From Corallium rubrum (lineage: Eukaryota; Cnidaria; Anthozoa; Scleralcyonacea; Coralliidae): 64,000 nucleotides of DNA. The position numbers were made by a program, and so were the translations under genes. The stretch lies in NCBI GenBank assembly GCA_964035015.1, contig OZ036007.1:12266711-12330710 (forward strand). Reading direction: 5' to 3'. Every line of letters begins with the position of its first letter. Positions within the stretch are counted from its first letter, which is position 1. The notes below the pieces were generated by a model. That model saw only the letters and a program-made list of their open reading frames with translations, was not told the DNA's origin and ran no database searches. Positions 10,301-45,739 of the stretch are shown here, piece by piece.

Positions 10301-12778
10301 TGAATCAGAGACTTCAAAGGGATTTGTGTCCGGCTTTTTTAGGATGGACAGCTGCGATCGAAGTACCTCGCGACCTTGCCCGGCGAAAAACTCCAGTGAT
10401 GTATTAAAGATATGTTGATATGTTAGTGTATCGGTTTGTGTTTTTTTTTGGCTGATTCATCTTTTTCGAAGGTGCGGCGCTTAATCGAGAGCGGCGCTTA
10501 TTAAATTGTCCTGCTTCTGGATGCGGCGCTTAATCGAGAGCGGCGCTTAATCGAACATTTACGGTATGCGTAAAACGCACAAATTGTTCGGTTGTTAACA
10601 AGCGTGAACAATGTTGTGCTGCACCCCGTGAACAAGTTGTCAACAAGTTGTTCACTTATAGTTCGAGTTGTCAATAAGTTGTCAATAAGTTGTTCTAACA
10701 GCACATTTTTATAGCCAACGTTGTTCATGCATGATACAACAGGTTGTAACAGCAGCATGATGAAATATCAACGATGAACAACGTTACAACAATTGTGAAC
10801 ATGACTGGTGTGTCAACACGTTATTCTGTTGTTTCAACATGCGTGAACAAAGGTTGTTTTGTTTAGTCAAGTTATAACAACCTAATAATTGTCAGTTGTT
10901 TGCTGTACAAGCTGTGTTAGTTAGTAATACTCAGAAAAACTCTGAGCTCTAAGCGGGACTCGAACCCACAACCTTCTGAATGCTAGCCAGACGCTCTAAC
11001 CATTGAGCCACTAGAACTCAGATAGCGGAGCAAGGTTAATTAAGGTACTTATACCTTAGACTGTGCCCAGTCCTCCAGGAACGAGTCTTAACCGCTCGGT
11101 TACAAGTACTTGTTGGTCTACAAGTCGCGTTGTAACAGTAAGTTTCCAGTTAAACACTGTTAGTTAGTTTCAGAAATTGCAGCTTGATGTTAGTACTAAT
11201 TGTCAGTTGTTTGCTGTACAAGCTGACTTAGTTAGTAATACGCTTAGAGCTCAGAGTTTTTCTGAGTATTACTAACTAACACAGCTTGTACAGCAAACAA
11301 CTGACAATTATTACTAACATCAAGCTGCAATTTCTGAAACTAATTATAACAACTTGTTGAAACAATGATGAACAATATTGTTAATTCATCAAGATTGTTC
11401 ACACATGATAACAACGTGTTACAGCATTGTTCAGGCAACAATGCTGTAACAGCTTGTAGTACAGCGTGTAGTTGACTTCACTTTCTGTCCCAGAGTTAGC
11501 ATTGCAGTTTTGAAAATTGAGTTCACTGGTTAAACCTTATTCCGGTATTCATGAGTACAGTTGAGTGATTTTACCAATGTTTAAGCATACGAGTTACTGA
11601 ACAGATGCAGAGTGTTGCTTACAATGTCGGTTTGGTTTGAAAAATATATATGATTGTGTGTTATTTATTGGCTCAGTATATATCTATATGGTTTTCTTTT
11701 CAGAACCTGCAGTCTAAAAAATTTCCAAAGACTGGAAATATTCTTTCCAATTTTTCCTCCATCAAAAGCCTCAAGAAAGACAAGGTGTGTTAATGATCAC
11801 TTCACTTTACTTCACTTCACTTCACTTCACTTCACTTCACTTCACTTCACTTCATTTCACTTCACTTCACTTCACTTCACTTCACTTCACTTCACTTCAC
11901 TTCACTTCACTTCACTTCACTTCACTTCACTTCACTTCACCTCACCTCACCTCACCTCACCTCACCTCACCTCACCTCACCTCACCTCACCTCACCTCAC
12001 CTCACCTCACCTCACCTCACCTCACCTCACCTCACCTCACCTCACCTCACCTCACCTCACCTCACCTCACCTCACCTCACCTCACCTCACCTCACCTCAC
12101 TTCACCTCACTTCACCGCACTTCACCTCACTTCACCTCACTTCACCTCACTTCACCGCACTGCACCGCACTGCACCGCACTGCACCGCACCGCACTTCAC
12201 TTCACTTCACTTCACTTCACTTCACTTCACTTCACTTCACTTCACTTCACTTCACTTCACTTCACTTCACTTCACTTCACTTCACTTCACTTCACTTCAC
12301 TTCACTTCACTTCACTTCACTTCACTTCACTTCACTTCACGTCACCTCACTTCACTTCACCTCACTTCACCTCACTTCACCTCACTTCACCTCACCTCAC
12401 CGCACCGCATCTCATGGCATCGCATGGCATTACATTACATTACATTACATTACATTACATTACATTACATTACATTACATTACATTACATTACATTACAT
12501 TACATTACATTACATTACATTACATTACATTACATTACATTACATTACATTACATTACATTACATTACATTACATTACATTACATTACATTACATTACAT
12601 TACAAAATATAAGTCCTACTCATATAACAAAGTTATCTATTATCTTTTCTAGATCATAGAACGGTTATATTTATTCCACAAAAAACTTGGGGATGCTTAC
12701 TTATTCTTTGGAAACAAAAAGGTGAACCAGGTGATGAAAGCGAAAACCGCAAACATTATTGTTCAGATGAAAGTATTG
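7300..12778 (+). CDS. Unrecognised secreted protein gene (exons 1-4, 3' end not found)
   Basis: Four exons fit together in phase: 7300-7306, 9220-9404, 11704-11784 and 12653-12778. Donors are gtgagt, gtgagt, gtgtgt and gtaagt; acceptors are tatag, ttttcag and tttctag. The joined product starts MK-VVGVIMSSVVLALVLLDG, then IAGAKS, a typical signal peptide, and continues for about 110 residues that are rich in Lys, Leu and Asn with a single visible Cys (TCDKK). The mature part looks helical and basic. I do not recognise a family. The last exon is uncertain: phase-0 continuations at 13086 and 15037 both fall in or beside mobile elements. Introns 2 and 3 contain a tRNA-like SINE, MITEs and the TTCAC/TACAT satellite. 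The assignment rests on phase agreement, splice motifs and the signal peptide. Confidence 0.55.
7307..9219 (+). other. Intron 1 of the secreted-protein gene
   Basis: Non-coding, with stops in all long frames. No strong repeat structure stands out except scattered dispersed-repeat fragments. Short open frames on the minus strand (about 8338-8720) show no recognisable domain. Confidence 0.4.
9220..9404 (+). CDS. Secreted-protein gene, exon 2 (signal peptide and N-terminal mature part)
   Basis: Acceptor aatgtatag and donor gtgagtacg bound 185 bases. The frame reads a hydrophobic core (VVLALVLLDG), a small-residue cleavage region (GAKS) and a polar stretch with TCDKKQELKLYSDNINRDLG. It starts in phase 1 and ends in phase 0. 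Confidence 0.6.
10021..10189. mobile_element. MITE with inverted ends
   Basis: The left end TATAGATCGTTTTCATCTGA pairs with the right end GTGAGTGAAAACGATCTAT in inverted orientation. Inside, the phrase GGCGGCCATATTGGTGTAC occurs twice (near 10048 and 10081). There is no coding capacity. Confidence 0.65.
10885..11340. repeat. Nested inverted repeats with tRNA-like insert
   Basis: The phrase AATTGTCAGTTGTTTGCTGT with ACAAGCTG occurs in direct orientation near 10891 and 11199 and inverted near 11280-11305. The 11195-11310 part folds on itself around GAGCTCAGAGTTTTTCTGAG. This looks like a foldback element with internal duplication. Confidence 0.6.
10946..11017 (-). mobile_element. tRNA-like unit, probably SINE head
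   Basis: On the minus strand a full cloverleaf can be drawn: 7-bp acceptor (GTTCTAG with TTAGAGC, two G-T pairs), D arm GCTC/GAGC, anticodon stem TCTGG/TCAGA with loop CTAGCAT (anticodon AGC), and T arm GTGGG-TTCGAGT-CCCGC. Box A (TGGCTCAATGG) and box B (GGTTCGAGTCC) are intact. It lies in an intron among inverted repeats, and a related unit with a different anticodon is at 41246, so a SINE promoter is more likely than a working tRNA-Ala gene. Confidence 0.6.
11704..11784 (+). CDS. Secreted-protein gene, exon 3
   Basis: Acceptor ctttTcag and donor gtgtgt bound 81 bases (27 codons), phase 0 to 0. The reading is polar and basic (NLQSKKFPKTGNILSNFSSI, then KSLKKDK). Overlapping open frames of the adjacent TTCAC satellite are in other frames. 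Confidence 0.5.
11800..12606. repeat. (TTCAC)n-(CTCAC)n-(TTCAC)n-(TACAT)n satellite
   Basis: TTCAC units run to about 11940, CTCAC units to about 12100, mixed TTCAC/CTCAC/CGCAC/TGCAC to 12190, then TTCAC to about 12340, mixed units, and finally TACAT from about 12427. It lies in intron 3 of the secreted-protein gene. The long FTSLH and YITLH open frames here are periodic artefacts. Confidence 0.95.
12653..12778 (+). CDS. Secreted-protein gene, exon 4
   Basis: Acceptor cttttctag and donor gtaagttt bound 126 bases (42 codons), phase 0 to 0. It reads IIERLYLFHKKLGDAYLFFG followed by a Lys/Val-rich segment. If the donor were not used the frame would stay open to 12973, but that extension runs into a dispersed repeat also seen near 235, so splicing is more likely. 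Confidence 0.5.
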
Positions 12779-12973
12779 GTAAGTTTCCTTCTATCGTATT
12801 TTAACATTTTATTTATAACTGCATGGTCTGAAATGGTTAACTGGTCTGAAAGTCAACTGACTGAAAGCTTTCTCCAGATCAGACTTCCCTTGACAAATAA
12901 AATTGTCTGGCTTGCATATGAAACGAAAATTAAGTTTGTCTTATTTGAAAGAACACTTAAAATGGTAGAGTAA

Positions 12974-13275
12974 CCATATTCAATCGAGATATATGGTCTG
13001 GAAACTCGGAAAACTTCAAAGCGCCTATAATGAGCTGTGATTTTATGTTGAACCGTACCTTACACCGTGCACATCCTTTGTTTTAGGTTTATTAATATTT
13101 AAATAGCACGGTTGAGTGATTGAACTGAAACGTTGCTATTGCACAATTCGTTCATTATACTAAAATACAATGTGTTCAGTGACCGTGCACCGTGCACAAA
13201 AATGCATAAAGGCGAACAAAAAGATAGACCAAAGACTTTAGCTGAGTTTCCAGACCATATCTCGATTGACTATGG
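12974..13275. mobile_element. MITE family A, copy 1, with 5-bp target duplication
   Basis: The inverted ends are CCATATTCAATCGAGATAT and ATATCTCGATTGACTATGG, continuing into GGTCTGGAAACTC and GAGTTTCCAGACC. The element is flanked on both sides by AGTAA (12969-12973 and 13276-13280), a 5-bp target-site duplication. It is non-coding, so it was probably moved by a transposase from elsewhere. Confidence 0.8.
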
Positions 13276-14705
13276 AGTAACATATTTTGCAGTTTTTCGT
13301 TTCCTTGCTTCCTTCTTGAGATAATTTACTTTGTTTGATATGCAAATTAAACATTTTGACGTCACACGTGCATAATGAGTTATCGAAAAAATTATATATC
13401 TTTGCTATTATCAAATATAATAATCACTTGAGGATCTGCATGTTTAGTGTTGTGGGCGAAACACATCCACATACTTCCTTCGAATTAATTTCGTTTGATA
13501 ATGGAAAAAATATCTAACCTTCTCCGATAGCTCATTATGCACCTACGACGTTAGGCTTTTTCAAAGTCCTTTTCAAACATTTTTGACCCTTCGGTTCCTT
13601 GTTGAAAAGGACTTTTCCCACCTGCAGCCACAGCCGAGCCCATCTTGGCAGAGCGTGGGCACCCTGTGGCACACTCGATCGTGGTGTGTTTGGGAAAATA
13701 ATAAAGGGATGGAACACGAATTCTTCCTTGTTTTGAACATCGTTTTAAGCGCCTATAGGTATTAAAATTGTAAGACAATTGAGCGAAGTAGTTGTGATAA
13801 TGATTCATTTATCAAAATATAAATCAAAATGATGCAAAATCTCAAGTTTTAGCCGTGATTTTGCAGCTAAATTACATATCGTATTTTCGGGAGATGTGTT
13901 TCGCAAGTAGCTAGGACACTACATCATCGTTGACACTTCGGGTAGCTACGAAATCCTACGATAAGCTATTCGGATAAAGCGGGAAGTCTTAGGATTATTG
14001 ATTTATTGCACATTCTCTGACTTCACAGACTCTGAGTTTCAGTAGGTTTCAGTATTCCAACGGTGGCTCCCGACGATACGAGATGTCCTGGCTACTTGCG
14101 GAACACATTCCACGTTGAACGTTTGGTGTTTCATCCCTTATATTTTTTCCTCTCCCTCCCCTCTGTTTTTTTCCCTTTTTCCGCCTTTTTTCCCGCTTCC
14201 GGTAACCGTTTTTCGTTTTGTTTTTTTTAAATCCCCTGCCACAGTGCCCACGCGCTGCCAAGATGGGCTCCCTGTGCTGCAGCGCGCCAAAATTCACCGG
14301 TGAATTTTTCTACCGGTGACGTAATTCGGGAAGTAATTATATATTCAGGCTAAATTGCTATGCAAGTGCTATCTTTGGAAGTTGGAGTTAAACAGACTCT
14401 TGAAAACGTTTTAGTAGTGTAGAACCACTTTCTATTGCATGTACGACAACCCAAAACACGTCAAAACAGGGCGATGTACATTTCAGCGATTTCCCGCCAG
14501 AATATTTAATTAGATTCGAAAACCTGCAAAAACGTTTAATTTGTATATCAAACAAACTAAAATATCTCAACAATGAAGCAAGGTAACGAAAAACTGCAAA
14601 AGATGTTACTCTATTATTTTAAGTGTTCTTTCGAATAAGGCAAACTTAATTTTCGTTTCATAGGCACTTGAAAATTGTCTAGCGTTTGTGGAGCACGGGT
14701 GGGGC

Positions 14706-14806
14706 GTGTGCTGTTAGGGCGCTGCCTCTTACCAATAGTTAAGCCCGGTTGGAGAGGATTAGTACTTGGATGGGTGACTGTCTGTGAATAACTCCGTGTT
14801 CTCTCA
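14706..14806 (+). mobile_element. 5S rRNA-related SINE, copy 2 (truncated)
   Basis: Repeats the copy-1 head almost base for base: GCTGTTAGGGCGCTGCCTCT, then GTTAAGCCCGGT and TTAGTACTTGGATGGGTGAC. It stops where the foldback element at 14813 begins, so the body and tail are missing or displaced. Confidence 0.7.
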
Positions 14807-14812
14807 GACAAT

Positions 14813-15048
14813 AGAGAGCTTAAGATACCCCGGGTTCGGTTTACGGGTACCGCCATTTTTGTTTACCCGTAATTTCTACCCGTTTTCCCGTGGTAGATCA
14901 TGGTCTACCCGTACATACGACTACGGGTACGGGTAGATTATCCGTACCCGTAAAACGAGCCCGAGGTATCTCAAGGTCTGTATTACGAGTAAACAAAAAT
15001 GGCGGTACCCGTATCCGTAAACCGAACCCGGGGTATCTTAAGGTCTCT
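14813..15048. mobile_element. Foldback element with about 75-bp arms
   Basis: The left arm (agagagcttaagataccccg, then the GGTTCGGTTTACGGGTACCG stretch) is the inverted match of the right arm ending ggggtatcttaaggtctct. The centre repeats TACCCGT/ACGGGTA motifs. It interrupts or abuts the 5S-like SINE. Confidence 0.7.
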
Positions 15049-15129
15049 AATATTATTGTCAGGGGTAGATCTCCCAGTCAGCAAGCGGATGTTAATAAGG
15101 AAAGAGTCAAAGTATTTATGCAATGAAAA

Positions 15130-15300
15130 ATTGAGTTCGGAATAGAACTTCTTACTTGAGAGAATTATAGAAATAACAACGATTGGCGTTTACAACTCTG
15201 ACATCTCTCACTTCGTTCTTGAGATATTAAAGATTTGTTTGATATGGAAATGTTCCCACTTTGACGTCACACTGCATAATGACAAACTAAAGAGCCTGTA
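15130..15300 (+). repeat. CRE-containing dispersed repeat (family B)
   Basis: The phrase CTCACTTCGTTCTTGAGATA, then TTTGTTTGATATG, TTTGACGTCACACTGCATAA and TGAC. Related copies are at 13310-13390, 16970-17100, 45740-45920 and, inverted, 46430-46505. Several copies keep GACGTCA. Confidence 0.65.
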
Positions 15301-16879
15301 TACGTGAATTATGTAACGAAATTATTAAACTGCATTGCATGTGTTTGTGAGTGAGTGCTTAAGCTGGATTTCCACTAGGCGAAAAATGTCGTACGAAGCG
15401 ACCTTTTCTTTTGTGTCGTAAGCTCTCAGGTGGAACTAATCACCCAAGACAAAAGCAAAAAGTCGTTTCGACCGAAAAATATCGCTTAGTGGGAAACAGC
15501 CTTAAGGTGGCTCGCTATAGTTTCAATAAATACGCTCATTATCTAATGTTATTCACAAGTTTAAAACATTTGTTAGATAAATACTAAGTAGACCTTACTA
15601 TAGCAGAACTTTCGCAGATATAAAATATATATCAAAAAGTTCAATTATTTGATGTTACCATGTTAATAATGACGTTGGAACTTTGGTATATTTTCAAATA
15701 TTGCATAATTGAAGCGGCATGTCTTCAGTTTGCTTCGGTGAAATTTTTTAAAAATTGCTAAGATGATAGATACTGTTGTGGAGAATATCGTGCACAAAAT
15801 CAGAGAGGGTTGTATGGACAGATTTTTCGGTATAGAAATTATCGATTGTTTTAAAAACTACTTATTTACAAAATTTTGGCAAAATTCAGCGAAGAAAACG
15901 TCTACAAGTCTAACATCCATGTCGACGCGGTCATAGAATTTCGAATCGACAAGATCGCTACTTACGCATGCGTAGCGATACTATTCTAGTCACCAGTCCT
16001 CTATTGAAATTACCGTAGGGAGCCACCTTAAGTCGAAAAGAGCTCGTAATAACCTTAACGCTTTCCCGTTTGAATTGGTCTTTGGTATTATATTCTGGCT
16101 AACACCAGAGTATTTTATTCACCTGTGAGGAAGCCCTACAGGTATGATTAAAAACTATCTCTCCAAACATTCAACTAAAAGAAGAACTAGATGGATGACA
16201 TGCTAATTTAGCAGTCGAGACATAGCTTAAAATCTTTGTTAAAATAGAATATTGCATCTATTAATCATAGGCGGAGTTACTTCAGAATAACGCAGCTTGT
16301 AACCCTGGTCAACCCGGCGCCGGTTTCGTATTTGGATTGCCAAAGAGTCGTTTATCTAGGAATACTCCATTTCCTGGTTTCTTGTATCATGTGGTTGTTT
16401 TGTTAAGAGAAATGACAGTCGATTTCAAGAAAAATGTTCTTTTGGTTTTTAAGCATATTTAAAATAATTATGTAACTCAGTTAGTGAGATAAGAAAGTAA
16501 CTTCTAAGAAGTATTATTTAAAAAAAAATTGAAATAAAGTTATGTTAACTGAAAAGATATTAGTGTTGGTAAATAATAGAAAAGATTTAAAAAAAAGTAT
16601 AGATATATACTATTTAAAAATAAGGAAATTGTAGTGGTTAGAATTGTAAAATAATGTAGTTATATTAGAACAACAGTGGCAACAACAATAATAATAATAA
16701 TCATAATAATAATAATAATAATAATAATAGTAATAATAATAATAATAATAATAACTTTGCATGTCTAGTTATTAAAATAACTTTAAAAATATTTTATGTG
16801 GTGTTTCCACGAAACATTACATTAATGTTATCGCCATGAAAACTTTCAGAGAATTAATAAAATAACTTTACAATACAAC

Positions 16880-17761
16880 CATGTGAAAATAGGCTTTATT
16901 TTGCTGAGCTTTCGTCCTGGTTAAAGGACATTGGCAACAAATATTAAGTTGTCTAATTTGAAAGAACTCATAAAATTGTAATAGAAGATCTTTTACAATG
17001 TTTTCGTATCTTTCTTCGTTTTCAAGATATTTCAGTTTGTTTAATATGTAAATGAATGGTCTCTGACGTCAGGAGCAGGGTACAGTATTTTCACACGTAG
17101 TAAAATCAGTTATATATACGAAATTACTTGAAACTGTGCACATAAAAACGCCTTGTGACACTGAACATTTAAAGAAATTGAAATATCTTTAATTTTTATT
17201 GCCAGTACCCTTTAACACAGGACTTCTTCAGAGCAAGACCACAGAATAAAGAGTAACTTAATAATTATTCTTTATTCCGTGGTAAGACAAACTAGTATAT
17301 GTGTATACGTCATATACAAAAACGTTAATCGCCTAAAGGTATAGACCTTATTCATACATGTAAATGGCCGACGATTTAAAATTCTTTCATGTGCATATAA
17401 ATTAGCCCCTCTGACCTTATTTTAGAGTAAAGATTCTTTTGAATTTCGCACATGAAAACGAGTTCAGAGGGGGTAATTAAGATGCACATTAAAGAATTCC
17501 ACGGCCATTTATAAATATGGTCTATATCACGTCATCTTAATACAACTTGATGCTTCTTTCGAGAACGTTTGGCAAGATTTTTAATTGGCAATGAATAACA
17601 ACATTAAATTGAGAATTATTAAAAAAATAAGTAGATATCTGAAAAAAAATGAATAAATGTTAAGGTTTGTTTTTAAAAGAGCTGTCCATGTGTCATTGAG
17701 TTGTTGTCCTTCTTCGTCGATGGTGCGATGTTTGTGGAGGAATAAAGCCTATTTTCACATT
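16880..17761. mobile_element. Foldback element, about 880 bp, with nested MITE
   Basis: The ends CATGTGAAAATAGGCTTTAT (16880) and AATAAAGCCTATTTTCACAT (17741-17760) are inverted copies. Inside lie a family B fragment (about 16970-17100) and a second, smaller inverted-repeat element at 17339-17527. Confidence 0.6.
17339..17527. mobile_element. Small MITE nested in the 16880 element
   Basis: TATAGACCTTATTCATACAT pairs with ATAAATATGGTCTATA. Further in, AATTCTTTCATGTGCATATA with the TTAGCCCCTCTGACC stretch pairs with its inverse ending TTAAAGAATTC. The ends start with TA, compatible with TA-target elements. Confidence 0.6.
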
Positions 17762-18078
17762 TATTGTACCGTGAATTTATTTTAATAAATAAAAACAATA
17801 AACACAAAAATAATAAAAACAAAAATAATAAATAGATAATAATAAAAATCAATAATAAAATAAAAATAGTAAAAACAATAATAGAAATAAAAACAATAGA
17901 AATAATATAGAGAATAATATAAATAGTTTAGCAGTGATGTGAACGTAAGACTTGTAAAGATAAATAAAGATAAAATAAAACAAACTAATGTATGTAAATT
18001 ATTTCAACTAAAAAGTAATTAAATAAAGTAAATACAAAAATAAACGTTCGTCAGACTAGCCACTTGTTCTTATATTAA

Positions 18079-18490
18079 TTTCCTTCCTTCCTTCCTTCCT
18101 TCCTTCCTTCCTTCCTTCCTTCCTTCCTTCCTTCCTTCCTTCCTTCCTTCCTTCCTTCCTTCCTTCCTTCCTTCCTTCCTTCCTTCCTTCCTTCCTTCCT
18201 TCCTTCCTTCCTTCCTTCCTTCCTCCCTCCCTCCCTCCCTCCCTCCCTCCCTCCCTCCCTCCCTCCCTCCCTCCCTCCCTCCCTCCCTCCCTCCCTCCCT
18301 CCCTCCCTCCCTCCCTCCCTCCCTCCCTCCCTCCCTCCCTCCCTCCCTCCCTCCCTCCCTCCCTCCCTCCTCCTTCCTTCCTTCCTTCCTTCCTTCCTTC
18401 CTTCCTTCCTTCCTTCCTTCCTTCCTTCCTTCCTTCCTTCCTTCCTTCCTTCCTTCCTTCCTTCTTCTTCCTTCCTTCCTTCCTTCCTTT
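18079..18490. repeat. (CTTC)n-(CTCC)n-(CTTC)n tetranucleotide satellite
   Basis: About 145 bases of CTTC, then about 150 bases of CTCC, then about 115 bases of CTTC, all on one strand, so it is a pure polypyrimidine tract of some 410 bases. Such mirror-like tracts can form triplexes. Confidence 0.95.
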
Positions 18491-20419
18491 TAAATTACGG
18501 TTACGTAATGCAATCAGACCCAGGTCTAGTTTGTGTCACGAAATTCTTTCCCCGACCACAAGAAAATATTTGAATCCTGTTTAGGATTCGTTTCCATCTA
18601 AACTAATCCAATTCTTTACAAATTTAGCTTATGTGAACTTTAAAAACCACAGTGCGGTTCTAATCAGACGAATTATCTCATGCAGTTAGCCAGACAAACT
18701 CGCCTAGTTTAATGATGTAATCGGCTCTTTACTCAGTGGAACAAAGTGAAAAGATGGTTAACTACAAGCGATTAGTTTTGATAACGAAATACTGATGTTT
18801 TGAGCGGAACTTGTTATCAGAGTAAAATTGTGGATGATGGCTGGCTCGAAACGTCAGTATTTCGTTGCTAAAAATATCGGCAGTTTACTACCTTTTCACT
18901 TTACTTTATCCAAAACACTGCCTACACATTTTGGTTTAGACGAATGCATGTTTTGATCCGGTTTATTAAAGAGAGCTCTGAGTTGTTTGGGGACCGTTTT
19001 TGGCAGCTTGTGGCCACTGCAGAACGTTCTCCAAGACTGTTTTGCATTTACGAGAGATAGACGAACACACCAAGTATTGTGATTGGTGCGTGAAGCAACG
19101 GTCGCGACGAAAGTCAACCGCATGCGGTCGCCTAATTCAATAAACACTCTGTCATTCATAATTAATAAGCAGCAAATTGGTCGAAAGCTGAACAGGTGGC
19201 AAGGTTCGGGTTTAATGCGTAGTAATGGATTAGGCAGATTGTTTCTGCAACTTTGACTGATATGAAAAGTAGGATATGACGACTAGCAATGGGGAAAATG
19301 GGAACACGGTCTAGTCGATCAATGCGGGAAGGTAAGTGGGGCGAATACATGCAGGAAGGCATCGAAAACGAGCGCGAAAATCGCCTCTGTTTCGACCGGT
19401 CTTGTAATTAGTCGAATCCTTAAGGTTATCTCCATCATTGCTGTAATCCTTATATTTGAAACTAAAACAGTTTATTAGCTATATTCGTCCTTTATAGGTT
19501 TCGCTTTTCAGATGTTCCGCGTCTGACTTGTTTGTTTAATATAGGGAAAAGTTCTAACAATATAGACACAAGTTATGTCAGTGTTATAAACGTATATACT
19601 CTTTGTTTGGAGTTCAGTCTCATTACTCAGTCTACACTTATATACTATGTTTATGTTTACCGAGAGATGTAGAAGTACAGAACTTAGGCCTATTGCTCTT
19701 CGCTATAAACTGACTTCAAGACTTCGGCCGTTATATATTTGAATTTCGTGTATATGTATACCATAGTGACTTATTTCCCCCGCCTTTTAATACAGTAGTT
19801 GAGTGTTATTATTCTAACGGTCTATCGCCTTTTTAGGCTCATAAACCTTATTCAACCATAATATATTTGAATTTCGTACATTTATATACCATGTATGGTA
19901 ACTTATTTTTCCCGCCTTTTACCTTTTCATGCATAACTTTTCGAGAAGTCTTCCGTTGACGAGTAAGTGTGGCGTTAAACAGATAAAGTTGTCCCCCAAC
20001 AACACTGCGATTGAAAGGTTTAATCAACAGTGCATGTGTTTAAGCCTTTCATAAATACGTGGCTTTCCAAAACGTTTCCCGTTGACGACTAAAATCGTCT
20101 GGTGTTAGACAGAGTAGAAAGATAAAGTTGTCCCAAAACAAGAATGCGAGTGAATGGGTTGATTTACCGTAGTTATTACGTGTTTTTATTTTACTAGGGC
20201 CGGAGCAAAATAGCTACTATTCTCACCTGCCTGTCGCCCTTTGAGGCTCCTAAACCTTAAACTGTATTTTGGTTTCTCTGATGTTAATGTTTAACTGTTA
20301 TAAGTTCAGCAGGAAGAAGTAATTGTAACTTTAATGTTACCAAAATACTAGTAATGTTCAAAAGTGACTTGCTATATGTATTTCTTTAAAGTTAGTTAAC
20401 CAGTTTTAGGCTATGTGCA

Positions 20420-20526
20420 CACGGTAACGTTTCCGAGCGTTTGCGTATTGTTTCAAGTAATGAGCTGATTGTTCTCGATTCCATTAAGAACAGTAAACAA
20501 TACGAAAACGCTTGGAAACGCTTGAA
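20420..20526. repeat. MITE-like inverted repeat
   Basis: AACGTTTCCGAGCGTTTGCG + TATTGTTT pairs with AAACAATACGAAAACGCTTG + GAAACG in inverted orientation, about 35 bases apart. Confidence 0.55.
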
Positions 20527-20799
20527 ATAATAGTTTGTCCGACTAGTTGGTTTATACTAAAACAATTAGACAACTTTATTGTCCTCGTTATGTCTATGAA
20601 CGATAGTCAACTCGGCTACGCCTCGTCGATTATCAGCTCATAATCATGCATAGACAAATTGGGCTCGTTGTCTAATTGTTAAATAGTCCAACCAGAAATG
20701 AACTACATAGGACATTATTTTCGAAAACCACAAACGGCACGACTCGACAAATGCACTGGGATATTTTCTACTAGTTCCAAACCAAACCACTTTTTCTTT

Positions 20800-21185
20800 T
20801 AATTATTTAGATTTTCTGAGAGTTTTGGCAATTTGTTGAGATTTTTGGCAATTTGTTGAGATTTTTTAGATTTTTTTGGATTTTCTGAGATTTTTTTGGA
20901 TTTTTTGATAATTTTCTGAGATTTTTTTGATTTTTTTGATATTTTCGGTAATTTTTTGAGGATTTCCTGAGAATTTTGAGGATTTCCTGAGATTTTGAGG
21001 ATTTCCTGAGACTTTTGAGGATTTTCTGAAATTTTTTTGGTTTTTCTGACATTTTTGGAAATTTTTTGAGCTTTTTGCGGATTTTCTGAGATTTTTTTGA
21101 ATTTTTGGAAATTTTTGGCATTTTTTTTTTAGGTTTTTGCGGATTTTTTGATTTTGAGATTTTTGTGATTTTCGGATTTCTAAAG
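20800..21185. repeat. T-rich GATTTTCTGAG minisatellite
   Basis: Irregular tandem units built on GATTTTCTGAGATTTTT and GAGGATTTCCTGAGA. The minus-strand Lys-rich open frame across it is a composition artefact. Confidence 0.8.
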
Positions 21186-21248
21186 ATATACGAAATTTTC
21201 AGGAGTTATTTGCCTCTAGCATAAACGTGTTCCGTCGATTTCTTTCAG

Positions 21249-45533
<24,285 letters not shown>

Positions 45534-45709
45534 GATCACTTCCTTCCATAATGTCTTTAAAAGACTTAACAAACAAACAAAACAACAGTGGAAATGGCAC
45601 GGGCTGAACGATTTCCCAAATCAAAATTTTATTATTTAAAAACGAATATTTATTTATACGATCAACGACCCACATAACTGAAGTTTCATATAAATATTCT
45701 AAATCCTAA

Positions 45710-45715
45710 ATAAAA
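45710..45715 (+). promoter_or_regulatory. PolyA signal of the KChIP-like gene
   Basis: AATAAA about 177 bases after the stop codon. It is the first such hexamer downstream, but others occur nearby (for example about 45790). Confidence 0.45.
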
Positions 45716-45739
45716 ACTAAATTCTTAAAGGGCTTATGT

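Larger units (their letters stand above)
9405..11703 (+). other. Intron 2 of the secreted-protein gene
   Basis: Holds a MITE at 10021-10189, a tRNA-like unit at 10946-11017, and nested inverted repeats at about 10600-11470. Two copies of a GCGGCGCTTAATCGAGAG phrase lie near 10475 and 10525. Confidence 0.5.
12779..21248. other. Region between the two host genes: repeats only
   Basis: No exon is firmly supported over about 8.5 kb, although the secreted-protein gene's last exon and the KChIP-like gene's first exon must lie here or be spliced from here. It holds MITEs (12974, 14813, 16880, 17339, 20420), a second 5S-related SINE (14706), several copies of a CRE-containing repeat, an (AAT)n tract (about 16686-16753), an A-rich aataaaaac tract (about 17788-17900), the CTTC/CTCC satellite and a T-rich minisatellite. 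Confidence 0.5.

Noticed and set aside
11654-12659. Long open frames of FTSLH / YITLH repeats
   Set aside because: They come from a five-base tandem repeat, which keeps all frames open, and they overlap a splice-bounded exon in a different frame.
13086-13094. Possible last exon (GTT TAT TAA) after a ttttag acceptor
   Set aside because: The acceptor is inside MITE family A and is shared with the copy near 43225, so it is probably not a host splice site.
14049-14303. Open frames on both strands around TTTTTCCCTTTTTCCGCC
   Set aside because: Low-complexity pyrimidine-rich sequence gives Lys/Arg-rich or Phe/Pro-rich translations without family features.
15037-15126. Possible last exon of the secreted-protein gene (VSNIIVRGRSPSQQ... 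to TGA)
   Set aside because: Phase fits, but the acceptor lies in the arm of the foldback element at 14813-15048; support is too weak.
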